DNA of 46,469 nucleotides, from the IMG/VR virus record IMGVR_UViG_3300028388_002150, positions 1-46,469 of that record. One strand, given 5' to 3'. The DNA is from a virus. The position numbers and the translations under genes are program-made. The notes below the pieces were generated by a model. It was given only the letters and a program-made list of their open reading frames with translations. It was not told the origin of the DNA and did no database searches. This document shows, piece after piece, positions 32,564 through 40,763 of this stretch. Each line of letters begins with the position of its first letter. Position 1 is the first letter of the stretch.

Positions 32564-33607
32564 TTATTTTCTAATTACCTTATTATTGTTAATCGTTATG
32601 CCTGAGAAGTAACCAAGCAGTCGCTTGACATACTCCACTAACACAGGCTCGTCTTCTAAGAACTTGATGAACTCAAGATATGCATTGTCTGGAGTCTCCT
32701 TGTCTGGAGATATATCTATCTTAATGTCTTCAAGTTCACACTTCTCTAGCTTGTCTGCAATGTATTGGTGTAGCTTAACCCATAACAGTATTTTATTAGG
32801 GTCAATCGTTGCACCATGTGAGCGTATCTCTACTGTACCATGTCTATCAAAGTAACTATGGAAGTTAACATTGTGATACCTACTGTTACAGTAGCGACCA
32901 CCAATACCCTCACCTTTGTACCACACCCTAATGAAATCATCCTCGTTCTTTATACCCTCAATCTCTTGCAGGGTGAAGGAGTCTGATAATTGCTGGCAGT
33001 ACATGTTACCTATTGACCTTGAGTGAGATACTAATGAGGATATCACACCACTATACTGTGTATAGAAGTATAACATATTCTTTAGCCACTTAATTCTATC
33101 ATGCTCTTCAATCAAAAAGTAAACATAATTCATACGTGGTTCACGTGTTAATGGGGCACGTGAGAAGTAGGTAACATCATTGAACTCTTTTGTGTTGGTG
33201 TAGAACCCAGATGTACCAGTAGCTAATATAGAATTAGTAACTGTGTCTATATCTCTGTCTCTTAATAGACTACGAGATACAGCTATTTGCTTACCCTTCT
33301 TATTTATCTTCTTACGAGAAACCTCAACCTCACGACTATCTCTGTTGCCGTCTAGGTGTAGGTGCATAGAAGTAGCAGGGTTCTCAACGTCCACACCATT
33401 TGACTTGAGTATACGACATGCTTCTGCTATCGTATTAGCACCCTCTTCACCTTTGAGTGGCGGAGATATATACTCACCACCAACATGGGGTCTGAGTGAG
33501 CCGTCAGATGCTACACGAATACCCTCATGGAGTATCTTATGTAACACATTTTCATGACTACACAAGAACTCAATCTCAATACCAAACTGTCTGTTTGATG
33601 TTATCAT
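32564..33607 (-). CDS. amidoligase (glutamine synthetase-like fold)
   Basis: This 347-aa protein shows the amidoligase pattern: FGIEIEFL (metal-binding Glu11 and Glu13), ASDGSLRP then GGEYISPPLKG (43-53), MHLHLDG (81-87) and a late GTVEIRSHGATIDPNKILLWVKL block. These enzymes use ATP to form an amide or peptide bond between a carboxylate and an amine. It is 3 bp upstream of the GAT-II gene, so the two are probably made in step. The substrate is unknown. Confidence 0.85.
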   Translation of the reverse strand: MITSNRQFGIEIEFLCSHENVLHKILHEGIRVASDGSLRPHVGGEYISPPLKGEEGANTIAEACRILKSNGVDVENPATSMHLHLDGNRDSREVEVSRKKINKKGKQIAVSRSLLRDRDIDTVTNSILATGTSGFYTNTKEFNDVTYFSRAPLTREPRMNYVYFLIEEHDRIKWLKNMLYFYTQYSGVISSLVSHSRSIGNMYCQQLSDSFTLQEIEGIKNEDDFIRVWYKGEGIGGRYCNSRYHNVNFHSYFDRHGTVEIRSHGATIDPNKILLWVKLHQYIADKLEKCELEDIKIDISPDKETPDNAYLEFIKFLEDEPVLVEYVKRLLGYFSGITINNNKVIRK

Positions 33608-33615
33608 TTTTAATG

Positions 33616-34755
33616 TTAGTAAAAGCTAATAAATTCTTCGAACCCTTCTCTGTCCTCAAAGTTACCTTCAATCCAATCGCCTAGGCAACACGAAGCATCT
33701 CTTAATCCGTTCTCTGACAACAAGAAACGGCGGGCATCTTCGTAGTTATCTACAGTAACACCACCCATGAGTATAACATTATGCTCTACTAGTAGCTTGG
33801 TGTACTCATCAAACACTTCACGTGCTAGGTCTATGTCGTTATTGTTAATAGCCTTACGTACCTTGTTAATGTCGATAGTATCTAAGATAATATCTGCAAA
33901 CTTAGGTGCGTGCATGTAGATGTTGGTGGCATTACGAGCTAGACCACTAACCATAGACCACAGTACGTAGCCATTAAGCCAGAAGTTACTAGGCACACGA
34001 TACTCAATACCATATGGCTTCATTCTATACTCACCAGCACGACCATAAATCTTACGTCGTCTAATGTTATTCTTATCTCTGTCTATCATTACACATGTGT
34101 TACCACATATAATATCTAGTAACTTAACTAACTTAACCTGCTCTTCTTTTTTAAGATTAGCTAGTGTGCCGTTACCTAAGTGGATATGTCCACCACATGA
34201 ACGGAAACGTGTACGTGAGCCGTTTGGTGGCTTCTTACTGCCGTATGCTGTACGTGTAGGTGAACAACCAAACTCTCTCTGCTTGGCGGGCACTGATAAG
34301 AATGTCTTATCATCTATGTCACGACCAACACTAAAGTCTAGTGAAGTTTTAGTTCCACATGCTCTAGACCACGCTTCATCTATAGCTTGGCCTATGTGGT
34401 TACCTGATATCTGTCTGCATGTATCAGTATCAGGGTGTAACTCAGACTGGAAACCATCTGGTGCTACACTGTTCATACCCTCAGCAACAAACACACCTGG
34501 TGCAACCTTGCCGTCCTTTAGATAAAAGAACTCGGGGTCTGAACCAAACCTGATGTCTTGTTTGCCTGCATTGTAACCATACTCCATGTATATATCTGAG
34601 GGGTCAAGGCTATAGAAGTCAGAGAGTGCCACACGACCATGTGAAACCTTAGGATACCCTTTATGGCTACTAAAGGTACTACCGAACCTGTCTTTCAGGA
34701 TTACACCTCTGTCACCAGCTTCAGCAATAAACTTTTCTGCTTCTTCTAATGTCAT
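33616..34755 (-). CDS. phiEco32-type COOH-NH2 ligase (second amidoligase)
   Basis: This 379-aa protein carries GSDPEFFY (71-78), APDGFQSELHP (98-108), CGGHIHLG (187-194) and IEYRVPSNFWL (250-260), which I recognise from the COOH-NH2 ligase family named from phage phiEco32, a glutamine-synthetase-like fold. It is the first gene of the tight ligase run, after a 300-bp gap. Two different amidoligases plus an ATP-grasp enzyme imply at least two or three bonds made in sequence. Confidence 0.87.
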   Translation of the reverse strand: MTLEEAEKFIAEAGDRGVILKDRFGSTFSSHKGYPKVSHGRVALSDFYSLDPSDIYMEYGYNAGKQDIRFGSDPEFFYLKDGKVAPGVFVAEGMNSVAPDGFQSELHPDTDTCRQISGNHIGQAIDEAWSRACGTKTSLDFSVGRDIDDKTFLSVPAKQREFGCSPTRTAYGSKKPPNGSRTRFRSCGGHIHLGNGTLANLKKEEQVKLVKLLDIICGNTCVMIDRDKNNIRRRKIYGRAGEYRMKPYGIEYRVPSNFWLNGYVLWSMVSGLARNATNIYMHAPKFADIILDTIDINKVRKAINNNDIDLAREVFDEYTKLLVEHNVILMGGVTVDNYEDARRFLLSENGLRDASCCLGDWIEGNFEDREGFEEFISFY

Positions 34756-35058
34756 AATTAACTGTTAATCTAATAATGTTACTAATAAAGTGGGGCAACC
34801 CCCACTACGTTATACCCAAGCACATCCAGTTAGTAACGTCACTGTAATAAACCCTAATGTTTATCACAAGTTGCACAGGCTTTCGCAACGTACAGGGAAA
34901 ACCAGACCGTTAGAGTATGCACCTACGATAGTACGAAGTACAATACGTACTAATACTATAAGAGGGAGTGAGTCTATTTGGTGGGATAATTTGTAGCACT
35001 ACTCACATTACTTACCTTCTGCGAGATACTTTGGATACAACGTAGTAGGGGCTACCTA
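34756..35058. other. 303-bp gap with hairpins inside the early operon
   Basis: No convincing gene on either strand. Strong stems: 34789-34806 (AGTGGGG/CCCCCACT, loop CAA) near the ligase start, GTAC-GAA-GTAC near 34932, and 35043-35061 (TAGTAGG/CCTACTA), which overlaps the end of the cyclotransferase gene. There are no U-runs and no consensus promoter. It may be a processing or attenuation region that sets the level of the ligase genes. Confidence 0.5.
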
Positions 35059-35409
35059 CTAGTAGCAATGAATTATTGGTCTATTTTGCTTACAGTACTC
35101 AAGCAAACTCTTACCCGCAGGATAGAATATAGCTTTGATTACCTTGCCACTAACAGTGAAATCTTTTTCAACACTGTCGTAGCCTGCACCTAACTCCATA
35201 TTATCTACTGCTTCAAACACGTTGTCACTCACTTCGTATAACTCAAACGCATAGTCGCTACCTTCTTCACTTGGTTCAAACGCTGGGTAACTACTCACTA
35301 AGTACATGTTACCCTTCTCGTTAGCAAGACCAACATACTTGCTACCACGTAACAAGTCATGGTTGTACTTACCAGACTTCAATGAACCGTAAACTGCTAT
35401 TGTTCTCAT
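35059..35409 (-). CDS. gamma-glutamylcyclotransferase-like protein (AIG2/GGCT fold)
   Basis: This 116-aa protein has the substrate loop VYGSLKSGKYNH (YGSL at 7-10), a FELYEVS strand with the candidate catalytic Glu, and VDNMELGAGYDSV near the usual D-x-x-E segment. The family splits gamma-glutamyl amines, releasing 5-oxoproline. Its place just upstream of the amidoligases matches published genomic associations and suggests it trims or reverses gamma-glutamyl products of the ligases. The length fits the family. Confidence 0.85.
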   Translation of the reverse strand: MRTIAVYGSLKSGKYNHDLLRGSKYVGLANEKGNMYLVSSYPAFEPSEEGSDYAFELYEVSDNVFEAVDNMELGAGYDSVEKDFTVSGKVIKAIFYPAGKSLLEYCKQNRPIIHCY

Positions 35410-35460
35410 AACTTAATATACCCCTGAGAAGCCCAAAACTAGCTTCTAAGGGTTTTAATA

Positions 35461-35619
35461 CTACTTAGCCTTGTCTATTACCCCTGCACGTTCAAACGCC
35501 TCTCTAAAGGGAAAGTTCCAAGGTTTTTTATCTTGCTTATAATTACGCTTTGCTTTGTTTTGTTCTTTGTAACTCATGGTGTTACCCACTAAGTCTTTAG
35601 GTAACTTTTTCTCTCTCAT
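35461..35619 (-). CDS. small basic protein (52 aa), unknown
   Basis: ATG at 35619, 1 nt after the upstream stop, and TAG at 35461. The protein is lysine/arginine-rich in its first half (NKAKRNYKQDKK) with an aromatic centre (WNFPFREAFERAG). Tight packing supports a real gene. The function is unknown; the charge suggests nucleic-acid binding. Confidence 0.6.
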   Translation of the reverse strand: MREKKLPKDLVGNTMSYKEQNKAKRNYKQDKKPWNFPFREAFERAGVIDKAK

Positions 35620-35620
35620 A

Positions 35621-35944
35621 CTAAGCAGTCTTAGGCTTCATGACATTAGCAAACTTTAATTTACCAGACTTTTTGTCACGATGTTTATTTGCAGGTGTGT
35701 AGAATTGCACCAACTTGTCACCTTCTACTTCACATAACATAGCATAGGGATACTCCCTATCTAGTATTTCTAGTTGCTCTTTACATTCTCTACGTGTTAC
35801 ACCATATAACTTACCAGTGTAACGACCTTTTGCTTTGTCTGCATCGTTTGCATAATACAACACATAAGCATTACTTCTAGTTTTTGCTCTCTTACTAAGT
35901 GTTGCTGTACACACTTGTAAGGCTGTATTCATATCGAATGACAT
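35621..35944 (-). CDS. small protein (107 aa), unknown
   Basis: This basic mixed alpha/beta protein contains a GRYTGKLYGVTRRECKEQLE segment and ends KPKTA. It is the second gene of the early operon, after the membrane-anchored protein. No family is recognised. Confidence 0.5.
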   Translation of the reverse strand: MSFDMNTALQVCTATLSKRAKTRSNAYVLYYANDADKAKGRYTGKLYGVTRRECKEQLEILDREYPYAMLCEVEGDKLVQFYTPANKHRDKKSGKLKFANVMKPKTA

Positions 35945-36007
35945 AATTTAATTACTTAACTTTATAAACTCCCTAGTTCATAACATAGTGTAAGTGATAA
36001 GTTTACA

Positions 36008-36331
36008 CTATTCACCACGATGGCGGTCATGCCAATCACCCTCTAAACTCTGTGCTAAATCATATGTTTGCTTTGCCTGTTCTGATAGTTGCAAGGCTTC
36101 TTGCTGTTTTTCTATCGACATTTCAAACATAGCCCTAGCAGTTGCTAAAGTTTCAATCTCTACTTGAAACTCTTCAGACTGCATTATAGCTTCTACACGT
36201 TTTTCTAGTGGCGTTAATTCAGTCACCACTGGCAAGGGTTCATTTATAATAACCTCATCTTCATTATTATACACAACCACTAACGTAGATACTATGACTA
36301 ATGCAACCACTATTATTATAGTTGGTTTCAT
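36008..36331 (-). CDS. membrane-anchored helical protein
   Basis: This 107-aa protein starts with a signal anchor (IIIVVALVIVSTLVVVY, residues 5-21) and continues as a charged coiled coil (about 42-98), probably outside the cytoplasm. The shape resembles spanin or Rz-like proteins but also small superinfection-exclusion proteins. It is the first gene of the early minus-strand operon, behind the operator at 36357-36377, so early expression is expected and a lysis role less likely. Confidence 0.55.
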   Translation of the reverse strand: MKPTIIIVVALVIVSTLVVVYNNEDEVIINEPLPVVTELTPLEKRVEAIMQSEEFQVEIETLATARAMFEMSIEKQQEALQLSEQAKQTYDLAQSLEGDWHDRHRGE

Positions 36332-36356
36332 TTACTAGTTTGTTTATTCTGATAAT

Positions 36357-36377
36357 ATACAGTATCTATTACTGTAT
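36357..36377. promoter_or_regulatory. dyad operator before the first early gene
   Basis: ATACAGTA and TACTGTAT flank TCTAT, a perfect 8-bp inverted repeat 26 bp upstream of the ATG at 36331. The half-site arrangement suits a dimeric regulator controlling the early operon. No consensus -35 box is seen next to it. Confidence 0.6.
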
Positions 36378-36517
36378 GCTTTTAATACAGTTGTATAGAC
36401 TGCACGTGCTGTTTGCACGTTATAGGCCACGATAGTAGAAACATTTATCAGTACGAAACATAAACAATCATTTTTTTGGTTAGTTGCAACTAACACTGGT
36501 TACAGTTACCGACTGCG

Positions 36518-37905
36518 GGCGGTCATGGCCTATAACATGCAAGCCAGTATTGACATATTGTAATGCCCTGTTACTAACTTACACGTTCTAGGATAGTACA
36601 CGCTTTTATAACACGTTCTCACAAGTAGACTAGTGACTTTTACCACTAGACGTTTTTCGGACTTGCTACACTTAGTATTATTACTAACGTGTACTTGGTT
36701 AGGATAGTTATATATGATGACTGCGTGACAGTCTGATAGTTAAGTTTAGGTTTATTATAAGTATACACTTATTACAATGCCGTTGTTCCCTGTGCTTCAG
36801 TCTAGCAAAATTGGCGGTCATTATACCAGATACCCGTTACAGTGTAGACATAGTATGCTATGCTATTATTCACTGTTATCGAAATATAACCAGATAAACC
36901 CTAGATTTTAACTTTTTCTATAAGTATCTTATAGAGGTTATATAACTATCCTATTTTCTAAGCGGTATATTCATTTTCATTTATACCCCGATAAAGCTAA
37001 TAAATTACTTTACAGAATATACTCACGCTATAATACAATGATGTATTTTATTTATGTAAGGATATGCACGTTATTATAACTTATCTAGTCTATACCTATA
37101 CTGCAACACCGTTGCATGATGTATAAATTGCCTTGTATTGTACGATATAGCCTTACGGGGTTATCGTATGCTCAACACTTACAATCTTAGTAATTATTGA
37201 CTAGCATATTATAATGCCGTTTATATTCTATTGTATGCAACTCGTATATTTCAACTCGTTACTTTTGTATCTTATCATAGTGCAAATGACTTTGCAACTA
37301 TACACAACTTATTTTTTATGTCATAACTTGAGTTATGATATTGATGTAGTTGCCAAACACCACCTATATAATAATATATAGGATTGATTGCACAAATGGC
37401 GGGCATTTATACAATCTACCTATATGCTACACTTTGTACTATACTACCTTCTCAGTGTACCGTTAGAACGATAAGCACCGAATGTTAGTCTATCATCTCT
37501 CACAATATTTGCAATATTGACAGACCGTTTAACTCGTTTTGCACTTGTTACTTGCTTGTAAGTGGTATTGAAACCACCCTCATAGCTTGTTTTTCTCTTA
37601 CGCATATGCACCTTGCTTATATTGGCGGTCAATCCTGTCACAATTTAACACTAAGTTATCATATGACAAGTAACCACTACTGTATAATTCAAGTAGCATG
37701 TTTTGTATTTCTAAATACATAAGTTTGTTTTTTTATTTTTGTAATGTACTTGCGGTGTCTCTTACCACAAAACCAGAATATCACAACGCATGATAATAGC
37801 AACTATACACAACAGCATAATTATTGCATAATGATGTATAATATCAATATATGGCTATAAACAAGGATATATTACAGAATATTATACCACATAATCGGCG
37901 GTCAG
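36518..37905 (+). repeat. dispersed GGCGGTCA boxes (iteron-like)
   Basis: GGCGGTCA occurs at 36518, 36813, 37624 and 37897, with a variant GGCGGGCA at 37399, all in the same orientation; a further copy lies just outside at 36022 within the first early gene. A motif with six G/C in eight, repeated this often in AT-rich non-coding DNA, is unlikely by chance. Spacing is irregular (225-586 bp), unlike classical tandem iterons. Possible binding sites for a replication initiator or regulator. Confidence 0.6.
37444..37641 (-). CDS. possible small basic protein
   Basis: A GTG-started frame of 65 codons, or 53 from an internal ATG (starting MRKRKTSYEGG), encodes a strongly basic peptide. It is the only notable frame in the control region. 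There is no ribosome site and its GTG overlaps a GGCGGTCA box, so it may be chance. If real, a DNA-binding regulator or virion peptide would fit the charge. Confidence 0.3.
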   Translation of the reverse strand: MTGLTANISKVHMRKRKTSYEGGFNTTYKQVTSAKRVKRSVNIANIVRDDRLTFGAYRSNGTLRR

Positions 37906-37924
37906 TCTATATTTTCACCTATAC

Positions 37925-37953
37925 TAGACATAATACAATAACAGTGGTATAAT
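37925..37953 (+). promoter_or_regulatory. probable sigma-70 promoter in the control region
   Basis: TAGACA (37925-37930), 17-bp spacer, TATAAT (37948-37953), one mismatch from consensus. No gene follows within 600 bp, so it would make a leader or non-coding RNA toward the packaging genes, possibly an RNA primer for replication. Confidence 0.55.
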
Positions 37954-38091
37954 CACATGCAGTTGACAAGTATTACTAAGTGTTGTATTACTACCTAACA
38001 TACTACACCGTATAATAAATGTTACGTCAACAGCTACGCTGTTTAAAGTCAACTTGCCGTAGGAACTTCCGTACATTGGATAGTTTTCATG

Positions 38092-38133
38092 TCCTTGTTA
38101 AGTATATACCAATCCTTGTTAAGTATATACCAA
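38092..38133 (+). repeat. two tandem 21-bp direct repeats
   Basis: Two perfect adjacent 21-bp units (38092-38112 and 38113-38133), each with a GTATATAC dyad in its centre. Two helical turns per unit places the dyads on the same DNA face, as for cooperative regulator binding. A single copy of the 14-bp core of the later 16-bp repeat lies just upstream near 38059. Confidence 0.85.
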
Positions 38134-38221
38134 CAACACCACACCACACCATAAAAGAAGAGTAATGTCAAGTGTAAACACTCCTAACCCCCCATTATAT
38201 CATATTGAAGCAATAATACTA

Positions 38222-38250
38222 TTGACAAAGCCAGAGAAGAGTGTTATATA
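38222..38250 (+). promoter_or_regulatory. sigma-70 promoter upstream of the packaging operon
   Basis: TTGACA (38222-38227), 17-bp spacer, TATATA (38245-38250). An ATG lies exactly 7 nt after the -10 box (38258) and opens a 25-codon frame rich in Met and Val, with G-rich runs at 38285-38300. It could be a leaderless small peptide or an RNA leader for the terminase operon. Confidence 0.7.
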
Positions 38251-38472
38251 TTAGGCCATGTTTTTATTATTATGTCAAGTGAAGAGGGGGGGTATGGGGG
38301 TAATGCGTGTTATGTATGTGTATAATTACCACTAAGAAATTTTATATGATATTAAAGGTTTAATGTCTAATATTCTAAAGAACACGTTCGCACTCTGTGC
38401 TGTAAGCTTGGGATTTCAGATGATAGACGTGGGGCTAGAGACTTGAGTCCAGGGGACGACTTCGCCCTAAGA

Positions 38473-38552
38473 GGAACTTCCGTCCGTAGGAACTTCCGTC
38501 CGTAGGAACTTCCGTCCGTAGGAACTTCCGTCCGTAGGAACTTCCGTCCGTA
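38473..38552 (+). repeat. five perfect tandem 16-bp repeats, operator array
   Basis: The unit GGAACTTCCGTCCGTA is repeated five times without error (starts 38473, 38489, 38505, 38521 and 38537), ending 4 bp before the -35 box of the terminase promoter. There is no spacer variation and no CRISPR-like structure. About 1.5 helical turns per unit means binding sites alternate faces. This is most likely an activator or repressor array for late transcription. Confidence 0.95.
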
Positions 38553-38556
38553 GGAC

Positions 38557-38585
38557 TTGACAAACTTATCAATGTATGGTATAAT
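38557..38585 (+). promoter_or_regulatory. sigma-70 promoter of the terminase operon, leaderless
   Basis: TTGACA (38557-38562), 17-bp spacer, TATAAT (38580-38585). The gene's ATG is at 38593, only 7 nt after the -10 box, where transcription should begin. The mRNA would thus start at or within a base of the start codon, without a ribosome binding site. The purine run AGGAG lies too close to the ATG to serve as one. Confidence 0.92.
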
Positions 38586-38592
38586 AGGAGCC

Positions 38593-39120
38593 ATGACTAA
38601 TAATATAGCGGAAAAACCTAAGGTCCGTGCCTCTGAACGAGGCGTAAGAGCCTCAAGCAGAGGTAGAAAGGTTAAAAAAGGAGAACCTATAGTCATACCA
38701 AATGCCGAAGCACTCGACAAGGGGGAGCTTGAAAGGCAGAAGAAGAATGAAGCCCAACGCCGGCTTATGCAAAGAAGGCGTGGTAAAGAACCTACTGTTC
38801 CGTTAAGAGGACAGGAAGTAAGAGAGATAGAGACCGAAGATATGATTTCCATGGCAAAACAAACCAGGAACTTATCATTGGGTGTGTTAGAGAACGCACT
38901 GGTAAACCTCATGCAGGACCCAGAGAAGTTAGCTAAGACAAACATTGCTACTCTTGCTACAGTGTTCGGTATAATGTATGACAAGACCCAGCTTATGCAG
39001 GGATTATCAACACAGAATATAGCAGTTAATGCTAAGGTCGATATCAATATGAACTCAGATGAAGCTATTCAAGAGCTGAATAAGATTCGTTCTAAGTTCC
39101 AAGAATCTAACGACAGCTAG
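38593..39120 (+). CDS. terS: putative small terminase subunit
   Basis: From the ATG at 38593 (not the TTG inside the -35 box) this is 175 aa. The N-terminal 50 residues are very basic (VRASERGVRASSRGRKVKKG), fit for DNA binding; the centre and C-terminus are helical (LATVFGIMYDKTQLMQG), as in the oligomerising part of TerS. It directly precedes the large terminase. It would recognise the packaging site and feed DNA to the motor. The family is too diverse for a firm motif; context is strong. Confidence 0.75.
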   Translation: MTNNIAEKPKVRASERGVRASSRGRKVKKGEPIVIPNAEALDKGELERQKKNEAQRRLMQRRRGKEPTVPLRGQEVREIETEDMISMAKQTRNLSLGVLENALVNLMQDPEKLAKTNIATLATVFGIMYDKTQLMQGLSTQNIAVNAKVDINMNSDEAIQELNKIRSKFQESNDS

Positions 39121-39125
39121 TGAGT

Positions 39126-40763
39126 ATGAGTGAAGCGACACAAGAGGAGTCCCAAATTATTGGGATGACCTCAGAGTTTGCTCGGAGAAAGAAACTCTAT
39201 TTGGATTGGCTGGAAAAGCCAGAACAAAGAGAAAGACTTATCCAAAGAGCACAACTAAGTTCAGTAGCCCAATCAAACCCACATCACCAAGCGTTGGTGT
39301 GGACAGCCTGTGAGAACAAAGAGAACGCAGCTGAAGGATGTATCTTCTTTGTGGAGAACTTCTGCTGGACCTTTGACCCACGGTCTGAGAACAAGAACCT
39401 TCCCATAGTATTGTTTGATTATCAAAAAGATTTTATCAAGGATGTAGTAAACCACATTGATGAAGGTAGTAACTTCCTGATTGAGAAGTCCCGTGATATG
39501 GGAATGTCTTGGTTGGTAGTATATATCTTCTTGTGGTATTGGTTATTCCGAGATGGTGTCAACTTACTATTGGGTTCCTATAAGGAAAAACTAGTGGACG
39601 ATGGTGCTAACACAGACGCATTGTTCGGTAAGCTAGAGTACACAATACGTAACCTCCCTCCGTGGATGTTACCAAGAAAGTTTAAGTTAGGAAGACATCG
39701 TACTAAGCTTAAGCTAATCAACCCTGAGAATAATAATATTATATCAGGAGACACGATGAACGCTCAGTTCGGTAGAGGTGCACGTAAGACTGCTATCTTC
39801 TACGATGAGTTGGGGTTCTGGGAAACAGCAAAGGAAGCATGGGAAGCAGGTTCACAAACCACAGCATGTCAGATTGCTAACTCAACCCCGCATGGACGTA
39901 ACTACTATTGGAAACTAAAGAACTCTGGAAAGATAGATGTTCTTACTTTACATTGGCGGTTACACCCATTGAAGGATGACCAGTGGTATGAGTTTGAGAA
40001 AGCTCGTAACTCTGAAGAGACAATTGCTCAGGAGATTGACTTGCGGTATGACAAGTCCTTGGAAGGTAGAGTGTATAGGGAGTGGGAACCAGATGTTGGT
40101 TACTACGAGTACAACCCGAACCTTCCATTGTACGTTGGTGCTGACTGGGGCAACTCAGATGGTACAGCGATTATCTGGGCACAGATGGTTAATAATAAGC
40201 TCAGAGTGGTTGATTCTTTCTACAAAACAGGAGAGACCATTGACTTCTTTGTTCCGTTCCTTACGGGAATTATCCCGTCTGATGAGTTCAGATATAACAA
40301 CAAGGAGATGGAGAAAATTGAACAGCATAGACTTTGGAAGAGAGGTACAGTGTTTGGTGACCCAGCTGGTAGATTCAAATCGGCGGTTACTAATCAAACT
40401 GTCTTCTCGATACTAAAGGATGCTGGTATCATTGTTAACTACAAAGAACACTGGAAGGAATTCCAAACAAGAAAGACAGCAACCAAGATGAGAATCCGTA
40501 AGGGTGTTGAAGTTAATAAGAACGAAGACACTGACTACATGAGCATGTGTATTGAGCAAGCAGCTTATAAGAGTACACGTAAGGATGGTGAGGCACAGAT
40601 ATCTTCTGCTAAGCCAGCTCATGACTGGACCTCACACTATCGTTCAGCTCTAGAGTACCTATGCTTAGGACTAGAAGAGGCTGTGGGTAATCAGGTTGTT
40701 GTAAGAGATAAGTTTAAAAAAGGAGGTAAACCATTCAACCCATATGTTCGGAGGAGGAGATAA
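39126..40763 (+). CDS. terL: terminase large subunit (packaging ATPase/nuclease)
   Basis: From ATG 39126 this is 545 aa (a GTG at 39120 overlapping the TerS stop adds two). The ATPase shows a deviant Walker A KSRDMGMSW (121-129), Walker B IFYDELGFW (224-232) and coupling motif NSTPHG (252-257). The nuclease domain has VGADWGNSDG (Asp340), GDPAG (411-415) and HYRSALEYL near the end. It drives DNA into the procapsid and cuts the concatemer. All catalytic residues appear intact. Confidence 0.95.
   Translation: MSEATQEESQIIGMTSEFARRKKLYLDWLEKPEQRERLIQRAQLSSVAQSNPHHQALVWTACENKENAAEGCIFFVENFCWTFDPRSENKNLPIVLFDYQKDFIKDVVNHIDEGSNFLIEKSRDMGMSWLVVYIFLWYWLFRDGVNLLLGSYKEKLVDDGANTDALFGKLEYTIRNLPPWMLPRKFKLGRHRTKLKLINPENNNIISGDTMNAQFGRGARKTAIFYDELGFWETAKEAWEAGSQTTACQIANSTPHGRNYYWKLKNSGKIDVLTLHWRLHPLKDDQWYEFEKARNSEETIAQEIDLRYDKSLEGRVYREWEPDVGYYEYNPNLPLYVGADWGNSDGTAIIWAQMVNNKLRVVDSFYKTGETIDFFVPFLTGIIPSDEFRYNNKEMEKIEQHRLWKRGTVFGDPAGRFKSAVTNQTVFSILKDAGIIVNYKEHWKEFQTRKTATKMRIRKGVEVNKNEDTDYMSMCIEQAAYKSTRKDGEAQISSAKPAHDWTSHYRSALEYLCLGLEEAVGNQVVVRDKFKKGGKPFNPYVRRRR

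Larger units (their letters stand above)
36332..38556. other. 2.2-kb AT-rich control region, candidate replication origin
   Basis: Apart from one doubtful 65-codon frame, this divergent gap holds no gene. It contains an 8-bp dyad at 36357-36377 (ATACAGTA-N5-TACTGTAT) in front of the first early gene, further inverted repeats near 36405-36421 and 37320-37337 (TCATAACT/AGTTATGA), repeated GGCGGTCA boxes, repeated AATGCC boxes (near 36562, 36775 and 37211), direct repeats and several promoters. Divergent transcription, AT-rich stretches and iteron-like boxes fit an origin plus early control region. Confidence 0.6.

Noticed and set aside
34790-34996. Plus-strand 68-codon frame in the early operon gap
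   Set aside because: It lies opposite to the operon direction, has no ribosome site, starts inside a strong hairpin and shows no domain-like composition.
37963-37991. Promoter TTGACA with TATTAC
   Set aside because: The -35 is perfect but the -10 has only four matches and no gene or structured RNA follows; too weak to list.
38473-38552. CRISPR array
   Set aside because: The 16-bp units are directly adjacent with no spacers and no cas genes; this is a tandem operator-type repeat.
38367-39047. Minus-strand 226-codon frame over the repeat array and terminase gene
   Set aside because: It is the shadow of the small terminase gene extended through the tandem repeat; its repeated peptide is an effect of the 16-bp unit.
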